Source: JBGSTR01 sp963707135
GTDB taxonomy: Bacteria > Pseudomonadota > Gammaproteobacteria > Chromatiales > Chromatiaceae
Reading direction: 5' to 3'
Length of the DNA stretch: 64,000 nt
NCBI GenBank assembly: GCA_963707135.1
Contig: CAVPOY010000038.1
Location: 17,294 to 81,293, forward strand
The position numbers were made by a program, and so were the translations under genes. The notes under the pieces are model-generated. The model worked only from the letters and a program-made list of their open reading frames with translations, had not been told where the DNA came from and did not search any database. Shown piece after piece: positions 23,297 to 32,782 of this stretch; position 1 is the stretch's first letter, and each line of letters starts with the position of its first letter.

Positions 23297-26200
23297 TCAA
23301 GACCTCTCCGCCATTGAAGCCCGCGAGCGCAGGGCCTCATACAACTGCCCCGGCCCCAGCAGGATGTCCTTGAGTCCTTGGCGCACCCGCTCGGAGTCCA
23401 GGGCCTGCTTACTCATGGTGGAGTGAGCCGCAAGCGCGTCCATGATGGCATTCAGCACCTCCTGGTCCAGGTCGGGGGAGCTTGAGAACTGCTCCTTGGT
23501 GTTGTTGGTCGCCTGCTGGACCAGGATGCCGGACTCCAGGAGCTTGGTCTTGAGCACATCGTTGACGTAGACCAGCTTGTCGTCGTCGCTCAGCTGCCCC
23601 TCGAAGAGGTCGTTCACAGCGGCGATGATCTCGGCCAGCCGCGCCTTCTCCCTTTCGTGCACCTCACCCGATCCGGTCTCGGTCATGGGCTTGAGGGCGT
23701 AGCCTTCCGATTCCTCCCCCACGCCGCCGAGCGGCAGATCACGCCTTCCCTGATTCCTGAGGGCATGATGGGTGAGCTGCACCTTCGAGAGATCCACGCC
23801 CTCGCGCTCGCGCCCAAACTCCAGGAGCGGCAGTAGGCGGCGGAAGAAGATCGATCGCTTTTCGATGTCGGTATTGCCGTAGTCGAAGATCTGGGAGAGG
23901 AAGGTGTAGACGCGTAGAAAAGCGCCCAGGTTGCGCTTGAAGAGGACCAAGGCGTTGATCCCGTTCTGCGCCGCCTGCTCGCCCGTCGCGTCCTTCTTGG
24001 CCTTCGCCACCCGCAGCGCGTCGCGCTGGGCCTTGTAGCGTTTGAGCAGCCGGTCGGCGACCGGCTCCACGGCCGCGGAGAGCTGCGCCTGGGTCGCCTT
24101 GGGGTCCAGCTCCGCGGCCACCACCCGCTCCACCTCGAAGTCGTCGTAATAGCCGGACCCGTCGAGCTCCGCGCGCAGGTCGTAGACCAGGTTCGGGTCG
24201 GTGACACCCGCCAGCTCGGCGGTTTCGTAGTAGGGCTTGAAGGCGGCCAGCACCTCGTCCGGGTCGTTGACGAAGTCCAGGATGTAGGTGGTGTCCTTGA
24301 CCCCCAGCGCGCCGCGGTAGGCGCGGTTCAGCCGCGAGAGGGTCTGCACGGCCTGGATGCCCGCCAGGCGCTTGTCCACGTACATGCCGCAGAGCAGCGG
24401 CTGGTCGAAGCCGGTCTGGAACTTGTTGGCGACGAGCAGCAGGTGGTACTCCTCGGTGGCGAACGCCTCGCGGATGTCGCGCCCGTGCAGGCCGGGGTTG
24501 AGGAGCTTGCTGGTCTCGCTGAAGGGGTCCGGGCCGGAATCCTTGTCGGTCACCTCACCGGAGAACGCCACCAGCACCCCGATGGGGTAGCCGCGGTCGT
24601 TGATGTACTTGTGCATGGCTAGCTGCCAGCGCACCGCCTCCACGCGGCTGCCGACCACCACCATCGCCTTCGCCTGGCCGCCGAGAAGGGGACCCACGTT
24701 CTCCCGGAAGTGCTCGACGACGATCTGCACCTTCTGGGCGATGTTGTAGGGGTGCAGGCGCACCCAGCGCATGATCCCCTTGAGCGCCTCCTCGCGCTCC
24801 ACCTCCCGCTCGTCCAGCTCCTTGCCGCCGGTGGCGAGCCGGAAGGCGAGCTTGTAGGGGGTGTAGTTCCTGAGCACGTCGAGGATGAAGCCCTCCTCGA
24901 TGGCCTGGCGCATGGAATAGACGTGGAAGGACTGCGGCAGGTTGGTTGGGCCGGCGGGCTGGGTCGGGTCGGGCGGACGCCCGAAGATCTCCAGGGTCTT
25001 GGCCTTGGGCGTGGCGGTGAGCGCCACGTAGGTGATGCCCGCGTCCTTGGCCCGGGCCGCCATCCTGCTCTCAAGTTGGGCGGCCAGGATGTCCTCGGTG
25101 CTCACCTCACCGCCGTCCGCCAGCTCGGCCTGGGCCTCGGCGGAGAGCACCGCCTTGAGCTTCGCCGCGGACTCCCCGGTCTGGGAGCTGTGGGCCTCGT
25201 CGGCGATCACCGCGAAGCGCTTGCCCTGGGTCGCCGCCAGCTCGCGCACGGCCTCCAGGGCGAAGGGGAAGGTCTGGATGGTGCAGACCACGATCTTCTT
25301 GCCCCCCGCCAGGGCCTCGGCCAGCTCGCCGCTCTTGCTGCCGCTCTTGCCGGTGACGACCGCCACCACCCCGGTGGTGCGCTGGAAGTCGAAGATCGCC
25401 TCCTGGAGCTGGGCGTCGAGCACGGTGCGGTCCGAGATCACCAGCACGGTGTCGAAGACCTTGTTGTCGGCGGCCCCATTGTGACGGAATGCAGGTCGGC
25501 GAAGAAGTGGGCGGTCCAGGCGATGGTGTTGGTCTTGCCCGAGCCCGCCGAGTGCTGGATCAGGTACTTGCCGCCCACGCCCTCGGCGAGCACGGCGGCG
25601 ACCAGCTTGCGGGTGGCGTCGAGCTGGTGGAAGCGCGGGAAGATGACCTTCTCGATCCGCTTCTTGTTGTCGCGCCGGGCGATGAGGTAGCGCCCGAGGA
25701 TCTCCAGCCAGCTCTCGCGCTCCCAGACCCGCTCCCAGAGGTAGGCCGTGCGGTGGCCCGCGGGATTGACCGGGTTGCCGGCGCCGCTCGCATCGCCCTG
25801 GTCGAAGGGCAGGAAGACCGTCGCCGGCCCCTGGAGCCGGGTGGTCATGCGCACGTGCGAGTTGCTGATGGCGAAGTGGACCAGCGCCCCGTTGGGAAAG
25901 GACAGCAGCGGCTCGGCGCTGCCCTGGCCCTTCGGCTTGGGATGGCGGTCGAAGCGGTACTGGTCCACCGCATCCTCGACCGACTGGGTGAAGTCCGTCT
26001 TCAGCTCACCGGTGGCGACACCGATGCCGTTGAGGAACAGCACCAGGTCCAGGCTGTTCTCGTTGTGCAGGGAGTAGTGGACCTGGCGCACCACCCGCAG
26101 CCGGTTGGCCTGGTAGCGCTGCTCAAGCTCCGGGTTCATGCCCAGCGCCGGCTTGAACTGGGCGAGCTGCAACGGCTTCTTCAGCCCCAGGATCTCCACC

Positions 26201-26484
26201 CCGTGGCGCAGCACGTCCAGGGTGCCGCGGGCGTCGATCTGCTTGCGCACCCGATCCAGCAGGACGGTCGCGGCAGCGGCGCCGTGGGTCTTGCTCAGGG
26301 CCTCCCACGCCTTGGACTGGCTCTCCCGGACCCAGGCGATCAGGTCCGGCGGGAACAGGGCGCGGGCGCGGTCGTAGTGCTGGGCATCGCCCTCGGCGTA
26401 GTGCCAGCCGTGCGCGGCCAGGTGGGCGCAGATGTCGTCCTCGAACGCAGCCTCCAGATGAACGTCGGCCTTGTGGTGGCTCAT
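23297..26484 (-). pseudogene. hsdR: Type I restriction endonuclease subunit R (one frameshift)
   Basis: Two frames together cover a complete HsdR of about 1,060 aa. 26484-25438 holds the nuclease domain (VATGELKTDFTQSVEDAVDQ) and Walker A (LIQHSAGSGKTNTIAWTAHF). 25447-23297 continues with LVISDRTVLDAQLQ, the DEAH box FAVIADEAHSSQTGE, LTATPKAKTLE, TGFDQPLLCGMYVDK and QTLSRLNRAYRG. The frame breaks near 25480, in the TCCGTCACAATGGGG stretch, between the Walker A and motif Ia regions. HsdR is the ATP-driven translocase and nuclease of the EcoKI-type complex. With the frame as read the protein would be a 348-residue stub. A single-base error in the sequence is the alternative. Confidence 0.9.
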
Positions 26485-26487
26485 CGG

Positions 26488-26763
26488 TCAATACACGGCG
26501 TCGTGGCTGCCCAGATTGACGGGGATGATCCGCTCCTCCTCGATCAACAGCTCTAGGGTGATGCGGTAGGACAGGTTGATCGAGACCGAGTGCAGTGCGG
26601 CCAGTCGCCCTTTGAGCGGGTGCAGCCGCAGGGAAGGGTGGAAGGGGTTCGCCTCCAGTAGCGCCAGCGTCTTGTCGTACTGGCGCCGGACCTCGGGATG
26701 CCGCCGCAGAAATCGGGCCTCGATCTGCCGGTACCGGTCGGTGAAGACGAGCTGGAAGGCCAT
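26488..26763 (-). CDS. RelE/ParE-superfamily toxin
   Basis: 91 aa, typical for the family. The N-terminus FQLVFTDRYRQIEARFLRRH and the segment KGRLAALHSVSINLSYRITL with final strand EERIIPVNLGSHDAVY match RelE/ParE folds of the YafQ/mRNA-interferase-like branch (K-G-RL, SY.Ri, .GSHD.VY). These toxins cleave ribosome-bound mRNA or poison gyrase; which applies here cannot be decided. It lies 19 bp after its antitoxin gene and 4 bp before hsdR on the same strand. TA pairs within restriction loci are common and may stabilise them. Confidence 0.85.
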   Translation of the reverse strand: MAFQLVFTDRYRQIEARFLRRHPEVRRQYDKTLALLEANPFHPSLRLHPLKGRLAALHSVSINLSYRITLELLIEEERIIPVNLGSHDAVY

Positions 26764-26781
26764 CGGCCGGATCGTTGCGCG

Positions 26782-27066
26782 CTAGTCGCCCTTGCCTTGT
26801 CCTGGACCCAGCTCGCCATCCAGGCGCTTCGCGTGCTCGGCCGCCGTCTCGACGACATAGCGGCCTGCCGCCAGATCGGCACGGGTCTCCGCCAGGGCGG
26901 CCTCCAGCTCGCACTCGCGCAGGTAGTGGTAATGGGATAACTCCATGACCACGAAGCGGTCCTTCCCGCGCACCGAGACCACGGCGTCAGGCTGCTCGGC
27001 CAGGGCCGCCTCGATGGCGGCCACCCCTTTCGTCTTCAGATCGTTGGCGGTGATCGTGGGCATCAT
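26782..27066 (-). CDS. Phd/YefM-family antitoxin
   Basis: 94 aa. MPTITANDLKTKGVAAIEAA gives the Phd/YefM DNA-binding start (T.NDLK..G...i). VVSVRGKDRFVVMELSHYHY is the conserved (v..rGkdr.VvM....Y..L) core. A charged, probably disordered C-terminal half (AEHAKRLDGELGPGQGKGD) would bind the toxin. It precedes the toxin gene by 19 bp and probably autorepresses the pair. Two ATGs in tandem (27066, 27063) share a GAGGA ribosome binding site. Confidence 0.85.
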   Translation of the reverse strand: MMPTITANDLKTKGVAAIEAALAEQPDAVVSVRGKDRFVVMELSHYHYLRECELEAALAETRADLAAGRYVVETAAEHAKRLDGELGPGQGKGD

Positions 27067-27158
27067 CGTGTCCTCGTGCCGCTATGAAATCGTGCGGTCG
27101 ATCATGCGATAAAGGACGCGAAACCGCAACGCCGGGGTGTCCGGTTCCCCCGCTGTCT

Positions 27159-27207
27159 GGCTCCCACGCTCCAGCGTGGGAGCAAGTCGAGACGCTCCAG
27201 CGTCGAG
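27159..27207 (+). repeat. REP-like double hairpin, copy 1
   Basis: CTCCCACGCTCCAGCGTGGG (27161-27180) is an almost perfect palindrome, joined by AGCAAGTC to a second hairpin GACGCTCCAGCGTC (27191-27204). The same two-hairpin unit occurs inverted at 27784-27833 and directly at 30389-30436. Copies 1 and 2 flank the RAYT gene in opposite orientation. Confidence 0.85.
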
Positions 27208-27212
27208 TCTCT

Positions 27213-27743
27213 TCACCACTGGGTCGTCACCTCGATCAATCCCGCCATCCCCGCATAATTCCGCGCACTCGAATAGCGCCAATGGACCGGGTCATCCACA
27301 TAACCCCGCGCGACCGGATTGTTGTGGATGTACTCGAGCTTCTGCAACATCATGGCCTCGCCCTCGATCTGCTCGGGGTGGGAGCCTTCCTGCCAGACCT
27401 GGTGCTCCCGATCCGTCTTGTGCCTCGCCTTGTGGAAGGCGAGCAGCTCCAGCACCGGCGAGTGGCGCTCGCTCAGGCGCTTGACGATCGCCCCGGCCGT
27501 GTAGGATTTGAAGCTCGCCATCGTCTTGCCCATGTCCGGCGAGCGGCCGAGCAGGTGGCAATGGTTTTCCAGGATCACGTAGCCGTACAGCGTCAGGCCC
27601 GCTTCCGACTGGAGGTACTCCAGCGAGTCGAGCAGGATTCGCGCGTTGGCCGGCTGCGCGAACAGGGGGAGCCACTGCAGCGCCGTGCAGGTGAGAAAGT
27701 GCGGGGCGGAGGGATCGAGGATCCTGTAGCGGTCGCGGCCCAT
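27213..27743 (-). CDS. REP-associated tyrosine transposase (RAYT)
   Basis: 176 aa, intact. The HUH motif appears as VILENHCHLLGRS (His-Cys-His), and the catalytic Tyr is in ASFKSYTAGAIVKRL, with the following LEYIHNNPVARGYV block typical of TnpA_REP proteins. RAYTs are single-strand endonucleases related to IS200/IS605 transposases that cut and join REP sequences. The gene is bracketed by inverted REP copies at 27159-27207 and 27784-27833, and a third copy sits 2.6 kb away between hsdS and hsdM. This is the classic genomic setting for a RAYT and suggests it acts on these repeats. Confidence 0.93.
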   Translation of the reverse strand: MGRDRYRILDPSAPHFLTCTALQWLPLFAQPANARILLDSLEYLQSEAGLTLYGYVILENHCHLLGRSPDMGKTMASFKSYTAGAIVKRLSERHSPVLELLAFHKARHKTDREHQVWQEGSHPEQIEGEAMMLQKLEYIHNNPVARGYVDDPVHWRYSSARNYAGMAGLIEVTTQW

Positions 27744-27783
27744 GGTCTGCGGCTCAGCGCGTCATTCGGGAGTTGGGGAACAC

Positions 27784-27833
27784 GCGACGCCAGAGCGTCG
27801 CGACTTGCTCCCACGCTGGAGCGTGGGAGCCAG
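27784..27833 (-). repeat. REP-like double hairpin, copy 2 (inverted)
   Basis: GCGACGCCAGAGCGTCGC (27784-27801) followed by GACTTG and CTCCCACGCTGGAGCGTGGG. It is the reverse complement of the unit at 27159, so the two copies face each other across the RAYT gene. Confidence 0.85.
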
Positions 27834-27842
27834 AGTAGGTAG

Positions 27843-27909
27843 GTCGGGTTAGGCGCGCCACCCCCGAGAGGGCAGGTCGACTCGGTGCTGGTGCGCGCCG
27901 TAACCCGAC
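27843..27909. repeat. Imperfect inverted repeat, MITE-like
   Basis: GTCGGGTTAGGCGCGC (27843-27858) and GCGCGCCGTAACCCGAC (27893-27909) are inverted copies around a 34-bp spacer, directly after REP copy 2. This has the form of a small intergenic palindromic repeat. Only one copy is seen in the window. Confidence 0.5.
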
Positions 27910-28167
27910 GATGGCGGTGTGGCGAGACACTTGGCCGATCATGCCGCCTCATCCCGATCAACCAGCCCGCGCACGTCGATCTTGCCGGTCACGGCCGCGG
28001 AGATCAGGGCGGTGCGGCGCTCTTGGAGGAGGGAGATGGCTTCCTCGGCTTCGGCGACGAGGGCGTCGAGCTTGGCGGTCTCGTGGTCGAGGAACTCCGC
28101 AATGGCGGATTGTTCTCCAATGAGCGGAAGCATGAGAGGGATATTGCCAATATCGCTCATATTGAAA

Positions 28168-29234
28168 GCCGATTAGCGCTGTAGCTCAGCTGGCGGGCTC
28201 ACGACCTGAGCCTGCGCCGGGAGCACAATCCTCGGGAGACCCCCGAGCGAGGATCCGGCGATGCCCCAGAACAAGATTCAGTTTCAGCCTGGTATGCCAT
28301 TGAGCGAGCTCATGGAGCGATTCGGAACCGAGACGCAGTGCGAGACGGCCCTGGAGCGGGCGCGTTGGCCGTCGGGATTCGTCTGCCCTGAGTGCGGCGA
28401 GTCGGCGCACTCGACGTTTCTGGCCGACGGGCGCAGGTACTGGCAGTGCGCGCACTGTCGAGCGCAGACGACGGTTCGCTCCGGCACCCTGTTTCACGCC
28501 TCCAAGCTGCCGCTGAGCAAGTGGTTCCAAGCGATCTACCTGGTCACGCAGAACAAGAGCAACATCTCCGCGCTCTCGCTCAAGCGCTACCTGGGCGTGT
28601 GTTACCGCACCGCTTGGCGGGTCAAGCACAAGCTCTTGGAGGCCATGGCCGAGCGCGAATCGCGCCGTCTGCTGACGGGAGTGGTCGTGGCCGACGACGC
28701 CTACCTCGGCGGGGTGCATGCGGGCAAGCCGGGGCGGGGATCGGAAAACAAAGTGCCGTTCATGGCCGCTGTCGAGCTCAACGCCGAGGGGCATCCGCTG
28801 CACGTGCGCTTCGACTCCGATCGACGATCTCAAGGCATCGACGCTGGCCAACTGGGCCCGCACGGCGCTGCATGAGGGCGTTCACCTCGTCACCGATGGC
28901 CTGGCGAGCTTCTCCGCCGCCGGGGCGGTCGTGGCCGCGCACGGCGCGGTCATCGTCAGCCCTCGCCAGTCCAGCGACTTGGAGGTCTTCGACTGGGTCA
29001 ACACCTTCATCGCCAACCTCAAGACCGCGATCCGATGGAACCTACCATCATTTCGACTTCAACAAGTACGGGGCACGCTACCTGGCCGAGGCGCAGTACC
29101 GCGTCAACCGCCGCTTCGAGCTGCGCTCGCTGGTCGATCGCCTGCTGTGGACCTGCGCCAGAACCGAACCCTCGTCCGAATCGTGGCTGCGCCTCGGCGT
29201 GGTCCGGCCTAGCTGAGGAATGGCGCTAATCGCC
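28168..29234 (+). mobile_element. IS1595-family insertion sequence in hsdS
   Basis: 1,067 bp. The ends are related inverted repeats: GCCGATTAGCGCTGTAGCTC at the left and, on the other strand, GGCGATTAGCGCCATTCCTC at the right. The element is flanked by a perfect 8-bp target duplication TATTGAAA (28160-28167 and 29235-29242), the length expected for IS1595. It carries one transposase gene, now frameshifted. The exact duplication indicates a recent insertion compared with the general decay of the region. Confidence 0.92.
28261..29216 (+). pseudogene. IS1595-family transposase (two frameshifts)
   Basis: Frame 1 (28261-28820) reads MPQNKIQFQPGMPLSELMER, a zinc ribbon (CPECGESAHSTF, CAHCRAQTTVRSG), the Tn-like LSKWFQAIYLVTQNK and the start of the DDE core (VVVADDAYLGGV). 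A +1 G in GACTCCGATCGACGATC moves it to frame 2 (LKASTLANWARTALHEGVHL, VTDGLASF). A second +1 near 29035 moves it to frame 3 (YHHFDFNKYGARYLAEAQYR ending RLGVVRPS). Restored, it would be about 318 aa, typical for ISXO2-type transposases. As read, it is inactive. Confidence 0.9.
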
Positions 29235-30388
29235 TATTGAAATGAGAAACGGTTGAACCTTGTGAAAGATCAAAAATAAATTTTGCGGAAACTCCGCCGT
29301 ATAGTGACCAGAGGCCGAATCGCGAATCAAGTTCAGCACGTTTTACCCGCATAGTTGTACCGTTCTTTCGCCAACGCACAGCTTCGTATCGTGTAGCGAT
29401 GAGGCATGCTTCACCAGCAGGAGCTTCGCGAGTAAACAATATATCACCCGGCTCGGGAACTCCGCGCTTGGTCCACTCGGCGTAACCTTCAAAATCCGTA
29501 TATTTCGCCCCATCGAGCACTAATTTCCCATTCTTTATGTTTGTAGTTCGCACTACAAGATACTCGCCATCCTCAAAGAATGGTGCCGTTTTGTGCTCTG
29601 TATCAATAATCTCATTTAGGACGTGTTTGATTGGAGTTTGCATCCAATCCTCCGGGACCTCCCCTAACCACTCCACCCCGGAGTACTTCATCGGCACCGT
29701 CGGGTCGAGGCCCTTGGTCACGGCGTGGGAGATGACCGCCTGGCGCTTCTCCTTCAACAGCTCGATCAGGGTGCGGTACTCCGCCACCAGGGCGTCGATC
29801 TTGGCGGTCTCGCGGTCGAGGAAGGTAGCGATGGCGACTTGTTCAAGCCGAGGCGGAATGCCAATGGAGAGGTTGCGGAGCTGAGCCGAGTAGATGTGAA
29901 CAACAGTGAATCCGCGACCCATCTCGGCTTTCTGAGCTTGTGCTTCGGGGCAATCCAGCGCATACGCGAGAAACACGGGGTTAACATCTAACGTTGGACG
30001 GAAGACAATCACGTCGCCACCGCAACAAGCTGGCGGGTGCATCAAGTTCACGGCCGACTTTCCAATTTCCTCGATCGTTTCTCCTGATGCTGCCAGAAGT
30101 GCGTCGCCATACTGGATGGGCGTGTAGCGGACAGCACTCTCTTCAGAAACGAAGGACCGGGTCTCGCGAATGAAGTGATTGTGGGTCGTGTATAGATCGC
30201 CGTACCTCACGCACGGGACGCCTGAATCCGACTCGTCTTGCTTAGTGCCGCCGTTTCCCTTTGACAGTCGCCCGATCTGACCTAGTCGCATCACCGGCCA
30301 ATGCTCCGGTACCTCCCCCAACCACTCAACCCCGGAGTCCTTGTAGGCCGGATAGTGCGGGAAGCTCATGGCAGCCTCCGGCCTTTCT

Positions 30389-30436
30389 GGCTCCCACGCT
30401 CCAGCGTGGGAGCAAGTCGCGACGCTCTGGCGTCGT
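30389..30436 (+). repeat. REP-like double hairpin, copy 3
   Basis: Identical in its first hairpin to copy 1 (CTCCCACGCTCCAGCGTGGG at 30391-30410), with the second hairpin GCGACGCTCTGGCGTCG. It lies between hsdM and hsdS, just upstream of the hsdS start, in the same orientation as copy 1. Confidence 0.85.
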
Positions 30437-30471
30437 GTTGGGCCACGGGCCGCTGGAGCGGCCAAGACTGC

Positions 30472-30493
30472 ATTCCCACGCGGAGCGTGGGAA
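30472..30493 (+). repeat. REP-like single hairpin, variant
   Basis: ATTCCCACGCGGAGCGTGGGAAC is a shorter related palindrome 36 bp after REP copy 3, between hsdM and hsdS. It lacks the second hairpin. Confidence 0.6.
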
Positions 30494-30520
30494 CGAGATG
30501 GCGGGACGTGGGCGGGGAGG

Positions 30521-32361
30521 TCATGCCGACAGGCCCTCGATCATGGCCTTGATGCGGTCGGTGACGCGGCCGAGATCCGTGTCGATGGCCTCCAGCGGCC
30601 GCGGGGGCTCGAAGACGTAGAAGTGCCGGTTGAAGGGGATCTCGTAGCCGACCTTGGTCTTGTCGTGGTCGATCCAGGCATCCGGAGCATGGGGCAGGAC
30701 CTCGCGCGCGAAGTAGGCCGCCACGTCCTCGGCCAGAGGCACGTTCTCGGTGTCGCGCAGCTTCGGGTCCGGCTGGGGCTTGCCCTTCTGCTTGCCCTTC
30801 AGACCGAGCACCAGCTCGCCGGCCTCGTCGCGCAGTGGACGCTCGACGGTGATGGTGCGGTAGCCGAAGGCGGCGTTGTCGAAGATCCGCGAGATCGGCA
30901 CCACGCGGACCTTGCCGCCTTCCGGTGTGCGCGGGCTTGGCCTCGCCGGGCATCAGCACCCGGCGCTCGATCTCCTTGCCGGCGGCGTCCAAGACCAGGA
31001 CCAGATGCGCCTCGCTGAATTCGCCGAATAGGCGGGTGACGGCGGCGATGTGCTCCTCCGACATCTCCTTGCGCTTGCTGCCCAGGCTCTTGCGCATCTT
31101 CTGGCAGAAGTGGCTGGCGTCGATGAGCTGCACCTTGCCCTTGCGGTGCTCGGGCTTGCGGTTGGAGAGGATCCACACGTAGGTGCTGATGCCGGTGTTG
31201 TAGAACATGTCGGTGGGCAGGCCGACGATGGCCTCCAGCAGGTCGTTCTCCAGCACGTAGCGGCGGATCTCGCTCTCGCCGGAGCCGGCGCCGCCGGTGA
31301 ACAGCGGCGAGCCGTTGAGGACGATGCCGATGCGGCTGCCGCCGTCCGCGGCCGTGGCGCATCTTGGAGATCAGATGCAGCAGGAAGAGCAGGGAGCCGT
31401 CGGAGACCCGCGGCAGGCCCGGCCCGAAGCGCCCGGCGAAGCCCTTCTGCTGGTGCTCCTTGCGCACCACCGCCTCGATCTTCTTCCACTCCACGCCGAA
31501 GGGCGGATTGGAGAGCATGTAGTCGAAGAGCTTGTCCAGGAGCCCGTCGTCGGAGAGGGTGTTGCCGAAGATCGATGTTGGCGACGTCCTGCCCCTTGAT
31601 GAGCATGTCGGCCTTGCAGATGGCGTAGGACTCGGGGTTGAGCTCCTGGCCGAACATGGTGAGCCGCGCCTGGGGGTTCAGCTCGGCCAGGTACTCCCCG
31701 GCCACGCTGAGCATGCCGCCGGTGCCGGCGGTGGGGTCGTAGATGGTGCGGACGATGCCCGGGCCGGTGAGGGCCTCGTCGTCCTCGATGAAGAGCAGGT
31801 TGACCATCAGGCGGATGACGTCCCGCGGGGTGAAGTGCTCGCCGGCGGTCTCGTTGGAGATCTCCGCGAAGCGCCGGATCAGCTCCTCGAAGACGAGGCC
31901 CATCTGGTGGTTGTCGATCCGGTCGGGGTGCAGGTCGATGTTGGCGAAGCGCTCGGTGACCTGGTAGAGCAGGCCCGGCCTTGGCGAGGCGGTCGACCTG
32001 GATGAAGAAGTCGAAGCGCTCGAAGATGTCGCGCACGTCGGGGGAGAAGCCCTGGATGTAGGTCTCCAGGTTGCTCGCGATGTGGTCCTGGTCGCCCATC
32101 AGCCGCTTCATGTCGAGCGGCGAGGTGTTGTAGAAGCCGCGCCCGGTGATCCGCAGCAGGAAGGGCGCGGGGTTGAGGCCCGACCTTGCGCTTCTCCGCC
32201 AGCTCCTCCAGGGCCGCCGTCTTGGTGTCCGCCAGCACGCAGTCCAGGCGCCGCAGCACGGTGAAGGGCAGGATCACGCGGCCGTACTCGGACTGCTTGT
32301 AGTCCCCGCGCAGGAGGTCCGCGACGGACCAGATGAAGGAGGAGAGGGTCTGGTGGTTCAT
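30521..32361 (-). pseudogene. hsdM: Type I modification methyltransferase subunit M (five frameshifts)
   Basis: Segments in all three frames join into a complete HsdM. MNHQTLSSFIWSVADLLRGD (32361) is followed by ETYIQGFSPDVRDIFERFDF. Then comes GEHFTPRDVIRLMVNLLFIE with SAM motif I YDPTAGTGGMLSVAGEYLAE. The NPPFGVEWKKIE catalytic motif and VGLPTDMFYNTGISTYVWIL follow, with the C-terminal DNAAFGYRTITVERPLRDEA at the end. The frame breaks near 32180, 31976, 31571, 31355 and 30912. At each site deleting one base restores the expected frame, so all five look like +1 insertions. HsdM methylates adenine in the HsdS-recognised site. No functional enzyme can be made from this reading. Confidence 0.92.
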
Positions 32362-32782
32362 CGGGCGGAGGTTCCCTGGCTTATCGGCAATGCGGCCCCG
32401 CCGTCACCCGGGCGGGTGGCCAGTCTGGTTGCGTTGCGATCGGCGCGGGCACAACCTTACCGGGCCGGCGGCCGCCACGCCAACCACGCGGGCTCCCGTC
32501 CGACCTGTGTCAACGCCCGCTGTCGGGGTCTGACGCCCGCCAGAAACACTCGACCGGTTCCTCGAGATGCTCGGCGATCCGTTGCTGTGCCAGATCGCGA
32601 AGGCCACACTGGCGGCACGCGGTGCCGGCGTAGCGCGCGAGCGGCAGGCTTGCGAGCAGACGGCGACCGAACGCCGCGCTGAGGTCGCCCTCGGCTCGGA
32701 CCGTGGCTTTGGGTGAATCCAGCATGTCGGGTTCTGTCGAGCGACCAGACGAACGCGGTTCCGCTGTGGATGCGAGGTAACG

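Larger units (their letters stand above)
27939..30369 (-). pseudogene. hsdS: Type I restriction specificity subunit S, split by an IS
   Basis: ATG 30369 begins MSFPHYPAYKDSGVEWLGEV. Two target-recognition half-repeats follow, each opening with (S)GVEWLGEVPE and ending at conserved coiled-coil spacers (FLDRETAKIDALVAEYRTLI, then FLDHETAKLDALVAEAEEAI). The second TRD is broken after TVSHFN at 29243 by the IS1595 element. The gene resumes at 28159 with MSDIGNIPLMLPLIGEQSAI and ends ISAAVTGKIDVRGLVDRDEAA. Removing the IS and one 8-bp repeat restores an open frame of about 448 codons. HsdS sets the DNA sequence recognised by HsdM and HsdR, so the insertion disables both activities. Confidence 0.9.
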
